Assembly: GCA_000320545.1 (NCBI GenBank)
Contig: ADNK01000640.1
Location: 1 to 47,500, forward strand
DNA: 47,500 bases
Source of the DNA: Bigelowiella natans CCMP2755
Lineage: Eukaryota > Cercozoa > Chlorarachniophyceae
Direction of reading: 5' to 3'
The notes under the pieces are model-generated. The model saw only the letters and a program-made list of their open reading frames with translations, was not told the origin of the DNA and ran no database searches. Shown here piece after piece: positions 1 through 13,770 of this stretch; position 1 is the first letter of the stretch, and each line of letters starts with the position of its first letter. Both the position numbers and the translations under genes were made by a program.

Positions 1-62
1 GATCAAGTAGAATACCGACGAAGTGTGTGTTAGGTCGGTAGCTACTCATTAACGCCACCATT

Positions 63-97
<35 letters not shown>

Positions 98-1864
98 CAC
101 ACACACATGCACGTACGCACGCACACACACACACATACATTATCTAGTACAACTGTATTCATCCCCACGGTATCATTCCGTCTTACTGCTACCTCTGCCT
201 CAGCAACCATTAATACAACTAAAAATTACCACTGCAGACATCATACGTGTTCTTTGCTAAAGGAGACGGCTCAACCAGCGGTTCCAAGGTGTTTCATTAT
301 CATTATCATCTGTCAAAGATAGGGATAGATGCTCAAAGCCGCATGATTCGTTTCAAATGGAATTAGCATAATTTGTCGCCGTCATCATCACCGCCATCGC
401 TATTACCGATCCCAATCCACTACTGCTACAATTATTATCATTTTTTATTAAAAATCTGTTTCTCTCTTCATCAAGTGATGATGATGATCTTGTGTGCAAA
501 CTTGGCACTAGTTTTACACGGTTGCGGTCGCGGCGGTGAGTGTGGCCTCTGGAGTTCTTGGGGTAATACAAAATGTATGCAAGAGGAGGAGGAGGAGGAG
601 GAGAAGGAGGAGATGAAACACGGCAAACATAGTAGTAGTAGATGTAATCTGCAATCCTGAATTCGGAGACCGAGGAGGCGGAGGGAATACATGATGTTGG
701 TGTATGTTGATGAAGTCGGTGATGATAATAATGACGATGATGATGATAAAGATGGGGAATTGGCAGCTTTCTTGTGTGCGGTGGATGAGATGGAAAATAC
801 GGGGACCTAGCAAATTATCTAATGCATTGAGTTATATCGATGCAGCCTGTAGCTTGGGCGTGTAAGTATTGTGTATTTATATGATCGGTGCCTTGCTTCT
901 CGGTAATAGTTGTGTCTGTTGTTCGGTTATAATAGGTGTGCTTCGTTTGCTATGGATGCCTGATAATGTAGGATAATCATTATCATCAACAAGACAAGAA
1001 AATAAGATGACATTTGAGGAGCGATTTTTCCTCGAATAGTTGTTGCAGTTGTTGTAGTCGTCGACACGAAAATTGAGAGAGAAAGAACTATCTCCATTGC
1101 TTTTATTTCTAAAGAAGCTCCGATAGACATGATGACTGCTGCTATGACTGCATGGTGCCTTTTTGTAAAAATAATGAACAAACTTGAGTTTTGTATTGTG
1201 CAATGGTATGCTTATCAACTCTCTGCTTCATCTTCTTCGTCTCTTTGTGATAGGCAAATGCAATGGAGGCTTTTCTACTCGAAGCGCTACTCTTCACACT
1301 CTACCAGCACCGAGAATGAGGAGTATCACATTCGGGTACTGCTAGTAGTATAGTGGCAGTTGCGCCACGCACAAAATGACGAACTAGCGCACGAACACAC
1401 AGCACGCGCACGCAAGTGACAAACTTTGCATATTCTCATTGTCAAGTGTGCGCGAATGAGTGATGGTCTCGACGCATGGCCACACGTCTATTCTTCCGAC
1501 GATATAATCAATCGTTTGATTTGTAGCACCAGTCAGCTTCCCGTCGATCAAATTGTTCCCCCCCCCCCTCTCCCTCTACTCACCCTCATCTTGATTAGGT
1601 TGAAGCTAAAAGCCCTCTAGTTCGGATGACCTTGATAGCACTGGTAATCGTAATAAAGTAATATAGCTGTGGAAAAGCTGTGGTAGCATGTAAAAGAAGC
1701 TCTGGTTTCTGCTTCAAGGAATACTGCTCCTAATTAATAACTGATATATACTTACATTTACCCGATTAATTTATGCTGAGTGATGAGCTTCACCAAAACA
1801 AATGCCACCTCCTCTCGCTTTTTCCCTCTCTCTCTCTTTGCTTTTATCGTTACCGTTCTTGCAG
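1..1864. other. Upstream region of TOM1-like gene, exons unresolved
   Basis: Non-coding-looking DNA with a (CA)n tract near 66-94 and scattered trinucleotide repeats (GAG, GAT, CTT). The gene at 1865-3251 starts mid-frame, so its earlier exons should lie here or left of the window. Short open stretches such as 1254-1310 were seen, but no chain of exons in consistent phase could be built. No RNA gene was recognised. Confidence 0.4.
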
Positions 1865-3251
1865 GTTTGCGCCGTGTGCTTCCTGTTGCGATCATGCCTC
1901 TTGTTGGCTTCAGTATCATTGAGGTCCGTATCAGTGGAGGGGGGGTGAAAGGGGTGGGATAGGGAGGGATGATGCTGATGATGACGACGACGATAATGAT
2001 GATGATGATGATGATGATGTGGAAATTCGATGGGCCAGTTACATACACGAGATACTCATCTCTCCTTCTACCCCCGCACTGCAGGAACTTTGATGTCCAA
2101 GCACATGTGCCTACGAGTGCCCTCTACTTCGTCATGTGTGAGGTGATAAAAATGACTATGATGGTGATGATGATGATGACGATGATGATGATGATGATGG
2201 AATGATGGGATGACATCGGTTCCGTCTCAAACATGGTCTCTGCTTCTTCTTCTTCTTCCTGTTCTTCTTCTTCTTCTGCCCTCAGATCGTCCCATCCATA
2301 TTGATGATTTACCTGTTTCGTAAACGGCGAGCCGAGATGAATAGTGACAGGGCAAGCGTTGTCTATTCGGCCCCCCCCCTCTACTCAGAGGTATGTACAC
2401 AGATGACGCGGCAGAGAAAACCTGTGTGTGCCACAACGTTTATTTTGTACTTCTACATCAGTTGCATGGAGAAACAGTTGCAAGAGCAGCAGCAGAATAA
2501 TCGACTTCGTTAGTCGTTGATTACGTGCTCTCTCTCTTTCCCTCCCTCCCTCCCTCCCTCTCTCTATTGTGTTGTCGGTGTCGTTTGCGCCATCACCACG
2601 AATCAGGCCAAGTCGCCGTACTCTTCTCTCTCCCATCGCGAGAAATGGCAGCAAGCGGACGACCATCGTATAGGTAACAATAGTAGTGGTAGCGCTGGCT
2701 AGAATACCGGGGATTTATAGGAGTGCCAAAACAGTTCCAAAGCAAATATTTGTTAGCACCAACTCCCTCCAACCCACCATCAAATTTTAAGAGCACCAGA
2801 TTTATTGTAGAATGACACAGCAGCAGCAGCACATTAATAAGTACACCAACATTGCGCGGGCGCACATACCATTCACTAATTCCACCTCTTTTTCCTCTTT
2901 TTCTTCTGATCTTGTTGTCGCAGATTCAGTGGGAGGCAGCGTGGATTTTCGAAGGTAGGTGAAGATATATCGTCATAAGAACAATACTACCCCACCTAAT
3001 TTATGCCCGGTGTCCTTCCGCATTGATCATAGTTGAATCCTGTTTATTTCCGTATTCTTAACTACGGCCTCCTTAGCGAACGCGGTTCCGTGGCGACTGC
3101 GACGGATAAATCGCGGAGGAAGGACCCGTTCTTACCTGTTGCTGAAGGCGATGATGGAGAGAGCGCACACTACGACGAGGAAAATTTCCGCGCCCCCCCG
3201 GCCTTAGTGGTCAATGATGCGGATAGCGAAATCGTTGGGGCGGAGGGCTAA
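1865..3251 (+). CDS. THH1/TOM1/TOM3-domain membrane protein, 3' exons
   Basis: Six exons join in one frame: 1865-1923, 2085-2142, 2286-2390, 2607-2673, 2924-2954 and 3077-3251 (stop TAA), giving 164 residues of the C-terminus. All five introns are GT-AG and phases match. The first three exons give hydrophobic helices ending in a segment reading ALYFVMCEIVPSILMIYLF followed by the basic RKRR. This resembles the last helix of the THH1/TOM1/TOM3 seven-helix family, whose members end in a similar helix with an E-I/L-x-P-S core then a basic run. After it comes a cytosolic tail of about 110 residues, rich in Ser, Asp and Glu. Family members in plants are multipass proteins of internal membranes. 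The N-terminal helices were not found. The gene is convergent with CPAP. Membrane topology is well supported; the family assignment rests on remembered motif similarity. Confidence 0.6.
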
Positions 3252-4289
3252 GGAGAGCAGGCGAGAGGAGGAGGGGAAAAGAGTCGAAAACGGAATGACC
3301 AATGGGAAGACTCAAGAAAGGATACAGGAGACACTACTACGCGACGATGTCTTAGCTAGCGTGAGAATTGATCTGTCGAGTTGTGATCAGCGTCACTGTT
3401 TAAAGATGTGTAAATGGTAGTTTTTGTCATTTGTTAGTATATATTGTGCGTGCATTCATTCACGCTGTGCGTGTAGTCGCGCATCAGTGTGCCATTGCTA
3501 GATTTGTAACACATCACGGCAATTTATTAAGGCTGCACGCTATCTAGCTATATGCACACAATGCAATCTAGATTTTAACACGCTTGCTGCTAACTCATTA
3601 TTGAGCTTATGTGTGAAAACACAGTTGCTTGTTGCGCAAGTCACGAGAACTACAGAATGCTAGCGCTAGCGATAGCATGCGCGAGATCAAATGCGCGCAC
3701 ATCAATGCTAAACATGCTAGCATAGATAATAATATCCGTCTAGCATAAGCTAGATAAGCCGTTTGTGTCATGGATCTAGAAATAATGATCATGATGTGTG
3801 AGAGACATGTGCGGATTTGCGGTCATGGGCGACAAGAGGGGCGAACATCTTTGTGCTTGAATGAGGCACAGAATTCATGGTTTTAGTCAGTTTGCGCCCT
3901 CAGCGAATGATGTCAACATTTCCAGGCATGTGCACGCACTGTGCACGTGTGTGCATGTCTTTACACTTACAATTAAAAAGAGCATTCACAAGGTGCAGAG
4001 ATGTCTTCGTCTTCGTAATTGCAATAGCATTATCACACTGGAGCTACTCAAAACTATAATTTACTAGCGCTGCAGCTTTATAAAGGTGATGATCCATGAC
4101 TTTGCCGTCTCTATCTCCCCTCGCTACTTGCACCCACGGCGCTTCGACTTCCTGAAGCGACTCTCGGCTTAACGCCGTCTGCCTTGGTCATAAAATAATG
4201 CTAATCTACATATATCCCCCGAGATGAAGACACCTTTGTTGTAGGTGGCGAGGACAATACTGCTAGTGTGCGCCAGGCCGCATATCATT
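3252..4289. other. Intergenic region between convergent genes
   Basis: About 1 kb between the stop of the TOM1-like gene and the stop of CPAP. It is rich in short palindromes of the GCTAGC/CTAG/GCATGC type, for example around 3540-3760. Both genes end here, so terminators or poly(A) sites should lie inside, but none can be identified with confidence. No gene was seen. Confidence 0.6.
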
Positions 4290-5234
4290 TTAATTCATCG
4301 TGTCGGCAATCCCTCCCCCATCGTTCTTCGTAACGCGGTAAATCTGCCCGTCCTGGAGAGTCAAAGAAAAACACCACACACTGTTAAGATTCTTCTCCAT
4401 GGCGGTGGTGATGAGTATAAGAACTATGATACTTCGTCCCCCCCCCTCAATAGAGGCGCACTACAGGTACATCAAACATGCTCTTTGCAACGGATAAACT
4501 TCCTACTGCCACAACTGCACTGCTTCGCTATCCTCGCCGTCGGTCGTTGTCATCTTCTTTTACATGCATGTGAGTAATATGTTCGCACGCACAGATGTTC
4601 TACTAACCGGCAGGATGTTGTACTCCTTGCCATCAGTAGAAATGAACTTCGCTGAGTCGTCGGCGAAATAAATCTCTTTCGATCCGTCCTAAGAGAAGGA
4701 AACCGGGGGGAGGGGGGGAGGAGGATTGACGCATAGAGAATAGCAGCAGCATATCAGGTTTGATGTCTCAGTCGTATTCAGTTGTCTACACGTTTCAATA
4801 AGCGTCCCGCCCCCCTCCCCGTCTCCCCTCACTTTCCCTTTTCAATCACACCTCGCTATGGCATTCCAGCTGGCTATTCGAGAAGAAGAACGTCTGTTTG
4901 TATCACCGATCTCAAGTCAGAAATTAAGAAGACAGAGCGAACACCATCTGGTGCTGTCCGTAGAGGCGATGTAATGGAACACTTTAAACGTTGTAAGTTT
5001 GTATGTGTGTTCCTAGTAGTTTATTATTATTATTATTATTATTCTTATTATGATCGCCACGACCTCTTTCTTCCCCTCTGTTATCTGGGTTATATCAGAC
5101 CCAGCGTAGTGGTATAAGATCCTTCCGTCCGTAAGTATCTTCATATATCATCGCAAAAACAACAACGAGAACAACCGCGACTACATCAAGGGAAAATTTC
5201 ATATACGCGCACACACACACACACACACACACAC

Positions 5235-5282
<48 letters not shown>

Positions 5283-5382
5283 GGCAGTCGTATTAATGCT
5301 ATATGGCCATAAAGAAACACTGCGTACCTCCTTTGTGTCGCCGTTTGGGAATGATACTTGCGAGTAGCCTATCAATAAATCC

Positions 5383-5416
<34 letters not shown>

Positions 5417-8287
5417 AAATAAATCAATGCTACAGCAGCCCGCGTGCTTTTACATGCATACATTACGATACGACTTACCGCTTGGGAGCATTAACTTCCT
5501 TGTACCATTGGTGAAGATTGTCTGGCAAGCGCCGTCGAGGAATACCTGGTCCCGTGCAGTTATCGTGTGTTTGTGCGTGTGTGTGTGTGTGTGTGTGTAC
5601 ATGTCCCTTGCACACATCTCACGACCGATTGCTTGCTCCAAAGACTCATATCACACCCACCATATTTAAATTGTAAAACAATGACATGGAGGGCAGCAGC
5701 AGCAGCAGGAGGAGGAGGAGGAGGAAGAGGATCACCTTTTCACACTTTCCGTCTTCATGCACAGTCTCACGGCGCAGACCGATTATTCTAAAGAGTAAGT
5801 GAAAGTAGTCAGTGTGAAGGAGAGCAAGAGGCGGGGGGGGGGGGAGAGAAGATGGCATCGGCGACGACGACAACAGCGACGACTATGAAAGCTTCGGTAG
5901 GAAGAACAATCAGTAAATGGTGCCAGGAGCATGCCTCACAACCCAGCCTCGTATGAACCAACATCACTACTACTACTACTACTACAACTACCACTACCAC
6001 CGCTACCACTACATCGTTGAGCTGTTTTGCTGACACTGCTACTTCTGCATACGTTCAGTACCGATGGTTGATATCTGCAAAGGGAGTGTAGCGGAAGAGT
6101 AGCAGCTCCTTGACCTTTGCCGGCCTTCTGTCACGAATGGCCTCAAGCTTGCTGCCTTTGCCACCTCCGTCCTTTCACAAAGCAGAGACGATAGGATCAC
6201 TTCAAAGCACGTGATACGTACTATATTATCCATACATGTATATCCATATATTTATATATATGTGTGTGTGTGTGTGTGTGTTTGATTTCTTCCTTACCGA
6301 TGAGGTTTCGGTTGTCCTCCTCGCTATGTCCGCAACATCGTCCTGGGGATGATGAATCGATGGATCTCCCTCCCCCCCCTCTTCCTCCGACTGAAGATGC
6401 TGATCCTCGCCGCTGTGGTGGCCTAGAGCATGTACCTGCTGCCGTCTGCGAAGAATTGAGTTGCGACCATCGTCGTCATCGTCAATTCCACCGATAGCAA
6501 CGCCGTCGTCTCCGCCCACAGCCCCCCCCATCCGAGCTTCACGCGCGATGCTATTTGGATCGAAACGGAGGTGCTTATGTCGGGTGATGCTGACAGCAGC
6601 CGATGAGGAGGAGGAGGAGGCGGAGGACTCGGGGGCATAATGCTTCTTGCTACCTCTGCTGCGACCGCCTTTGCGGAGCTGCTGCTGCTGCTGCTGCTGT
6701 CGTTCATCAGATCTCCCCCCACCTCCTCCTTTTCTAGCATTCCTTCTTCCCTCCCACTGATGATGGCCAATAGCACGGCCCTCTTCCCCTTCTCCCTTGA
6801 TTGCCTCGTCATCATCCTCGTCCTCGTACATGCTTTCGTCGTAGGATTGTAGTTGCTGGTGCTGCTGGTGGCGTCCAACATACTTCTTCGCACCCCCTCG
6901 GTAGGCTGCCCTGCCGCTATTCCCCCCCCCCCCCTCCTCCTCCTCCTCCTCGTCGTCGTTGTTCTTTTCAATTGTGTTGTTGCGTGAGCTGCTGTGCCGT
7001 CCTGTTATGTCTACCACGCCGCTACCAGATGACCATGCATGCCGGACGGCCTGGAGGATGATGACGATGATGATTATGATTACGATTATGAATATGAATA
7101 TGGTGTGATAAGGGGGATTGGGGTGACGATGATAGGAAGTCAACCCACCGATGGAGGGCAGGGGGGGGGGGGCAAACCCCATAGAAGCTACTGCTTCTTC
7201 GACATAAACCATGGCAAGAAAAGAGAGGAGGTAGCGATGATGGCGCCCTCCAGCCGTTACGATCAACTCTATAGATTCCCCAATTCTTCTTCTTCTTCTT
7301 TCTACTACTATTACTACTACTTCGTATCACCTGCGGTGCTTTGCCATTGTTACGCTTGTTCTTCTTCGCAAGCGTGCACTTGAGCAGAGCTTCCTCTGCG
7401 TCGAGGCGCGCCTTTTCGGCGTCTTTTAGTTCCTGGGGGGGGGAGAGCGATTGATGATGAGGCAATGGGCGGAGGGGGGGAGAGTAAGTGTGCGGCGCAC
7501 CATCAAGAGAAGAGGAAGATTAAAGAGGAAGAGGAGGAGAACAAGAAAAGAGGCGCAAGGGAGAGACTCAGTCATTGAGAGATATCTTCTTCGTCGTATT
7601 AAAGCTCATCGTCGCGCCACCTTTTTAAGAGTGACGTTCTCTCTAGTGATCATGGAATTCTGGGTTCTCAGCCTGTTAATCGTGGCCCTGACATGTGTGT
7701 GCATGCGGACGACGCAGACAGACAAGCACGTCACTACAACGATGATATATACACACATTTTAGATTATTCGCACACACACACGCGCACGCGCAAGTTTGC
7801 AGCAGCAAGAAGTAATATTTGTTACTGGGTCTACTTATAATGTTAAGGTACTTCATCTTCTCCTCTCGTTTCTTGGCGGCAGCCTTCGCGTTTTCGAGCT
7901 GAGACTGCGCTTCCTGAATACCATCTCTCTCCTAAAGAAGGAGGCAAGGAAGAAAAGACAAAGAAGGTAACGAATGATGTGAGGGGTATTATGGGAGAGG
8001 AAGAAGAAGCAGCACATTCCAAAACAACTTCATCAAGGATCACGGAAAAATGCAGCAGCAGAGTGGACACTTCTCACGGTCATCTTCCTCCTCGTAAAGA
8101 TTCGTATACGTTTTTCGACTATCACGACTTACCGGCACCATCAAAACATTCTTCTTCTTCTTCTTCTTCTTCTTCTTCTTCTTCTTTTGCAACAACACAC
8201 TCACATACTTGTCGGCTGGGAAGGGCCAGCAGCTGCTTCAGCCGTTTCTCCAGCTGCATTTATGCGTGCGTGTGTGTGTGTTTGCGT

Positions 8288-8333
<46 letters not shown>

Positions 8334-8666
8334 CTAAGCAGTTCGCTAATAAAATTTGACTCTGTTGTTCACTAGTATTATGATGCCCCCCCCGCATTCT
8401 CCCCCACTAGTACTAACCTTGCTTTTCTCACGGCGCAGTCTTCGGTTTTCATCGTCTCTTTGACGATGAAAGTCGTTCCTGGAAAAAGAGGAGTTGGCAT
8501 CAAAGTCGGACTGCAGCAAAAAGGACGAGTAAAATGGGGGGGGGGGGGGGGGGTACCTGTCCTTTTCCAGCGCCTCGAGCTTCTGTTTCAGTCTATCCTC
8601 GCCCAGCTAAGAACGCACAAACGGACAAAAGAATGACGCATTAATATCATCATACTTTAAATAAAC

Positions 8667-8702
<36 letters not shown>

Positions 8703-9446
8703 GTTCGTCACACGCTCTCTTATGAATGTCAAGAAAGGAATAGGCGGCCAAACACCTTTGCTTTCAGTTTGGCCTCCTTTTGCAACCTCCTCGCGTGTCT
8801 CGTCTCGTTCCGATATCTGAGGAAAGTGGATGATGATGATGATGATGAAGGGGAGGGAGAGGAAGGCCCCAGTAGATTATCAAATGACTCGAAATTGGAC
8901 ATTGATGATGAAAAATACAAATGACTGTCGTTCTAGTCGCCATCGCTACCACGTGGAATATACCACACCCTGTCTGTCCCCCCCCCCCTACGACTACCAC
9001 CCGCCCCATCATCATGCATGTGAATGGCGACAGGGAAGGCCCACCTCGAAATCTCACGTTCCAGGCGCTTGACCTTTTCCGTTAACTCGGTGACTACTGC
9101 TCCTCCGGGGGAAGAGGAGGGGGGTGGTGGAGCCGGGTCTGCGGTCGGGAACTACGAAATATTCACACGAAAACAGTCGGGGAAATTGAATTACTTGACA
9201 CTAATAGAATCATCCACCTCCCGCCCCGTACTCCTACCCATACAATTCAGAATTCCCCTTATTACTTGACGCTGCTGTTGATGGGGGCGAGAGGGAGATT
9301 TTCCGGTGTTGACAGCAGTCCCCTGGCGATTTCTATTGCTCCCTGTCGCCGCTGAATAATACTGCTGGACTATCCTTGAGGTGGGGGGGGAGGGAGGCGG
9401 AGCCCATTCATTGCCGATATAGGGCTTCCTGCCATCGGCTTCAACG

Positions 9447-9481
<35 letters not shown>

Positions 9482-10345
9482 CAAGCGGCTGCTGTTAAAG
9501 GAGGTCCCGCCCTCTCCATCTTCATCGTACTCGTGGGAATGGTGCTGCTCGTGCGGGAGGTTGTGGTGGCGGGAAGAGGAGGAGGATGCTAAGAACCGAG
9601 CAAATGGGTCTTTCTGTGTTGTCGGCATCTTACTCGCTGCTGCTGCTCCAGAAGATGCTGCTGACGATGATAACTGCTGCGAAGATACGGCCTCTTGCTG
9701 AGCAGTGATAGCGGGAGATGGTGGGACGGTGTCGTGCCGAGTTTGTCTCTCCATTCCATATCGCCCATCACCATCATCACCATCATCATCACCGTCGCCT
9801 CCTCCGCCGAACCGTTGACTTCCCCCATCAATAATTTCCTGATCATGGTATTCCCGACGATCCTCTCCTAAATCGTCGTCAACACCGCCTCCTCCTTGTT
9901 GTTGCAGGAGCGCTTTGGCTTCGTGAATAGCCCTCTCCTCCTCGACTGGATCGACAGTACCGTCGTCGATGATCAAGTTGCTTCCTCCGCTATCATTACG
10001 GCTGTTGAGATTGCCATTCGTGTCGTATCCGCTGTTGTACAGCCCCCCCCGCTCCCCTGATTCAGATAACGTATAATCTGTCTCCAATCCAGAAGACGCT
10101 GCTACATCTTTACTGGGCTTCCCCCCAGCAATTGCATCGTTATGGTCATTTTCCTCCAATATATCCTCCTCGCCCTTAAAGAAGCAATACACACATACAC
10201 ACGAGCACGAACACACAAACAGAGACACATAATCAGTCGAAATCGTATCAATGGCTGTGCAGATAAAGCCGCAGCTGTATACACCACCACCATCATCGTC
10301 ATCATCATCATGGAAGCCGTTCAGGATTGGAGAAAAGATCGCACA

Positions 10346-10378
<33 letters not shown>

Positions 10379-11861
10379 GCACGGACGGGCAAACCGACAC
10401 TCCTACTGCTCGAGAGTCATTCGTACCTGCATCGAGGCAGAGAAGCCACCATGTCGCATGGTTGTACCCATCAACCTCCTTAACCCATGGTCACTCTTGT
10501 CCAGGCTGGCTTCACCCCGCCGCTCATGGCCAGGGGGGGCTGGACCACTGCTGCTGTCGCCAGGGCTAAACATGCCTCGTCGCGTTCCGAGGAATGGGTT
10601 TCCGTGGTCCGAAAGCGTGGATCGGTTGTGCAACACCGATGACGAAGCTCCCCCCTCTCCCTCCTAAGGTCATATGAACGAGACGTCGTGGTGAGGGCGA
10701 GGGATATATTGCAGGAAGTATATAGTGCAGAGGAAGTGAAGAAATGGAGATAACAACGAACACGACTCGGCTTTTATCAATTAAGGGGGGTCATACTGTT
10801 CTCCCCTTTCTCTATGATGATTGTGGCGAGGGGCGGCGGGGGGGGGGGATGGTCTATAACCCTAGCCGTACAAGCAAGCATATCTACTACTACTACTACT
10901 ACTTCTTCTTCTTCGCCCTCCAGCCACTCCTCTGTGTCGTCGAAGATGATGGGTTCTGGTGCGAAATGAACGCGGTTTCCGTGCTTCTTCCTCGGTGGAA
11001 TGGGCGATTCAGTCTCTTCTTCCTTCAATATTCCAGTCCTTCCTTCCTCGAAGCGTTCATTCACTGGGGTTTCTCCCTTTTGAACATGTACGCATACATG
11101 CATTAGACAGCTATCAATACTCCGCGAAGACATTTCCATGCAGACCGCAAAGAAAAGGTTGCACCTTTTCTGTAACACAGACAACTATTCATTTACATAC
11201 GGAAAAATATAGGTTTGCAAACAGACAGCCCACACTAATCTGTTCTTGATAAAGCAGCACCCCCATCTCCACCATCATCACACCTTAACTTCCCCCTGTT
11301 GAACCATCTTCTCGATTCTAGCGAATTCTTCTAGTTCGGCATCGAAAGCTGTGTTTCTTTCGCCCGTCTCACTGATACCAAGACACATATATATTTCGAA
11401 ATGACGAAGGCCATTCAAAAGGTTAAGGAACTCCCATCAAATTTATAACATGCATGCCAGCCATCCACTCGGTATACAGCCCCATCCCCGTACCTGTAGT
11501 TGCCACTTGGCGTTGAGAACTCTTTGTGGGGCTCCTTCTGACTTCTCAACTTCTTTGTCTCGTGTGTGTTCGTGGGACGATGACTCGGCTCGAAGTCCTC
11601 GATGCCTTTTCAAAATGGAATTGGTGTTGTTCAGGTTGGGGCAACTGCTGCAAGTACATTCGTGTCCAAAAATACGTTCAATGTGTTACCGTTTCGGGAA
11701 ATTCGACTCGAGCTGGCACCAATGCTGGCCCTTCCACTCTGACGGCGAGACGATGTGCTGGGGAATTTCGATAGTTTTTGCTCCAAAAGCTCTTCGAAAG
11801 TCCTCGGCTTCCCGGCAACGCCAATGCCCGGACGTATTATCTGCTGGTCCGGGTTCATCAT
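4290..11861 (-). CDS. Centriole assembly protein CPAP/SAS-4 (CENPJ family)
   Basis: Twenty-four exons join in frame, about 1163 aa. From 5': 11861-11690, 11597-11494, 11367-11284, 11076-10903, 10663-10427, 10174-9266, 9151-9045, 8816-8756, 8606-8557, 8478-8418, 8253-8209, 7931-7852, 7642-7621, 7432-7331, 7050-6298, 6171-6062, 5787-5736, 5545-5479, 5368-5328, 5138-5101, 4981-4945, 4893-4852, 4688-4608, 4352-4290. The N-terminus has PRTFEELLEQKL (residues 19-30), like the tubulin-binding region of the family. Residues 257-560 and 737-987 are disordered, acidic and rich in homopolymers (Asn12, Gln7, Gly, Ser). Residues 561-736 form a coiled coil. Residues 1024-1163 are the TCP10/G-box domain of repeated beta hairpins: FTNGTRKLMLPSG, VSFPNGDTKE, TDGRILYHYAG, DGSKEIYFADDSAKF, DGQIYRV. 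Known role of the family: centriole length control and anchoring to the cartwheel through STIL/Ana2. Weak points: the start, the second intron, and the small exon 4981-4945. Confidence 0.85.
5211..5280. repeat. (CA)n-(GA)n compound microsatellite in CPAP intron
   Basis: A CA tract (about 5211-5235) runs into an AG tract (about 5239-5279). It lies in the intron after CPAP exon 5368-5328. On the coding (minus) strand it reads as a long CT/GT pyrimidine-rich tract. Confidence 0.9.
8284..8331. repeat. (GT)n microsatellite in CPAP intron
   Basis: An almost pure GT tract just upstream, on the minus strand, of CPAP exon 8253-8209. A second CA tract lies at about 8666-8700 and a run of 18 G at about 8536-8553, both also in CPAP introns. 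Confidence 0.9.
9442..9482 (-). repeat. (AAC)n repeat encoding polyasparagine in CPAP
   Basis: A pure TTG tract on the plus strand. On the coding strand it is AAC repeated and gives twelve Asn in a row inside the large disordered CPAP exon 10174-9266. It is an expandable coding microsatellite. Confidence 0.85.
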
Positions 11862-12536
11862 CGCGCACGGAATGAAGATGTTGGGAAGTTTCTGTTGTTT
11901 AAAGACCATGAAATGAGATTTGTGATATTGAGAATCCATGTACCTACGGCCCATTTCTATCTCTGTGTTTTCATACGAAGGAAGGGATGACGACATTACA
12001 AAGTAGCAACAGCATTCGCTCGAGAACACAAATTGCTGGCAAGAGAGGATAGTGACATGAGAAGGAGCTAGAGTCTCGTGGTAACTAAAAATGAGACGTC
12101 CAAGTACACAAGATACAGGCTAGAGTAAAACACAAAGTCTTGCCATCCCTCCCCTTTTCGATACCACCACTGCCCACCTTCGGAGGGGAGGCGGGAGTCT
12201 CAAACAATGATGCGGGCAACTATTCCAAAGAATAGTCTATTTTCCATGTCGCTGTTTCTGATTTGAGGGCTTCCACGCTAGGTGGAAATGCTCCCCCGAA
12301 AATGACCAGAAAGCTCGTCGTTGGCGGGAAACCGTTTTGGCGCAAGCGAACAATAAGAACAGCGCATCCTTCTCGGAGAAACGCGCGATCCAGATCTTTC
12401 CCCGACAAGCCATGCGACATTTTCAACATGGAGCCATTTCCTATATTAAATAATCAGGGGGGAATTTCATTGTCGCTTCTGTTGAATTACCACCGTATTT
12501 GAGGTATATCTTGCCGACAGGAGGCAGTTTCCGAGC
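11862..12536. promoter_or_regulatory. Divergent intergenic region, CPAP and carboxypeptidase
   Basis: The CPAP start (11861, minus) and the carboxypeptidase start (12537, plus) are head to head and about 675 bp apart. Both promoters must lie here unless non-coding first exons exist. No TATA box or named element could be recognised. A 69-codon minus-strand open frame at 12220-12429 could be an upstream CPAP exon, but no splice phase links it. Confidence 0.45.
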
Positions 12537-13274
12537 ATGATGGCTCCCCTCTCGCTTCTGCTTGCGTTCACAGCCATTACCGAGGTTTCCTCCAAGCCCA
12601 AAGAGCATCAAATTTTGAAGCTTCCAGGGTGGGATGCCCCTCTACCCTCTGAGGTCTATGCTGGATACATTCCAGCCGGAAATGACACCCAGGTCCGAGT
12701 CACACCGCATTGATTCGATGCCCTGTTTGGAGTACTTAAATAGTTACTGATAGCTCTTTCGTGTTTTCCCAGGATGGCACAGACTACGAAATGTTTGAAC
12801 ATTACATGTTCATCGAATCCGGTACGAAATCCGGAAATAGGCATACATTTGTGCGGGTGCGTGTAGCGTGCTGATAATTGTTCTGTGACAATGTTTCAAC
12901 AGAGGGAGATCCAAGCTCCGATCCACTCGTCGTGTGGACGAACGGAGGTCCAGGAGCCAGTTCGTTCTTTGGCTTGTTCGTCGAGCTAGGACCTTTCATT
13001 CTGGATGTACCACTTTTTCCTAACCATGTGAAACAGCATATCCTTCGATTAATCTACGGCTTTCTTCTACTTTTGAACTGCTAGGACGACTCGCTCAAAA
13101 CGAAAGAGTACAACCAGACAGGCATTCCCACCCTTTGGAGGAATGAATTCTCATGGACGAAGGCGGCCTCCATTCTTATTCTCAACTCACCACCCCCAGT
13201 AGCGTCACACGAAATTAGAGCCCACATTACTACCAGTCCATTTTGTCATCATGACCTTATATAGGAATATGTGC

Positions 13275-13322
<48 letters not shown>

Positions 13323-13724
13323 CGCACTTATAATAGGTAGGCTTCTCGTATTGCAATCCCGCTGGCCCATCCGGTCTGTCAACCATTCGTTCTACCAATT
13401 TGAGCGTCAGCACTATCGTCGTACCTGCCTATATAACTTAAAAAGCTCCTCAAAATGTGCAGGAGACGGCACCTCTTGTGGCTCTTGGAATGACTCTCGT
13501 ACGGCAAAGCACAACTACGCCTTTCTCCAGAATTGGTACAGCCAACACATCGAAAGACGTCGTCTCATCACAGCAAACCCCGTCTCCTAATGCCAATGGA
13601 AAGTTTTGTTCTGAGTCTAGGCATATTGTTTCGGATTTGTCACAGGTTCAAATCTTTCCCCGAGTACCGAAAGAACGACTTCTATATCACTGGTCGTCTA
13701 ATTAAAGAGGCGAATTAGAGAGAA

Positions 13725-13770
<46 letters not shown>

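Noticed and set aside
6226-7266. Single long minus-strand frame of 346 codons as a separate gene
   Set aside because: Only 6298-7050 is exon; the ends fall in introns and read as microsatellite peptides. It is part of CPAP.
12220-12429. 69-codon minus-strand frame as a first CPAP exon
   Set aside because: No donor in matching phase leads to the exon at 11861, which already has two in-frame ATGs.
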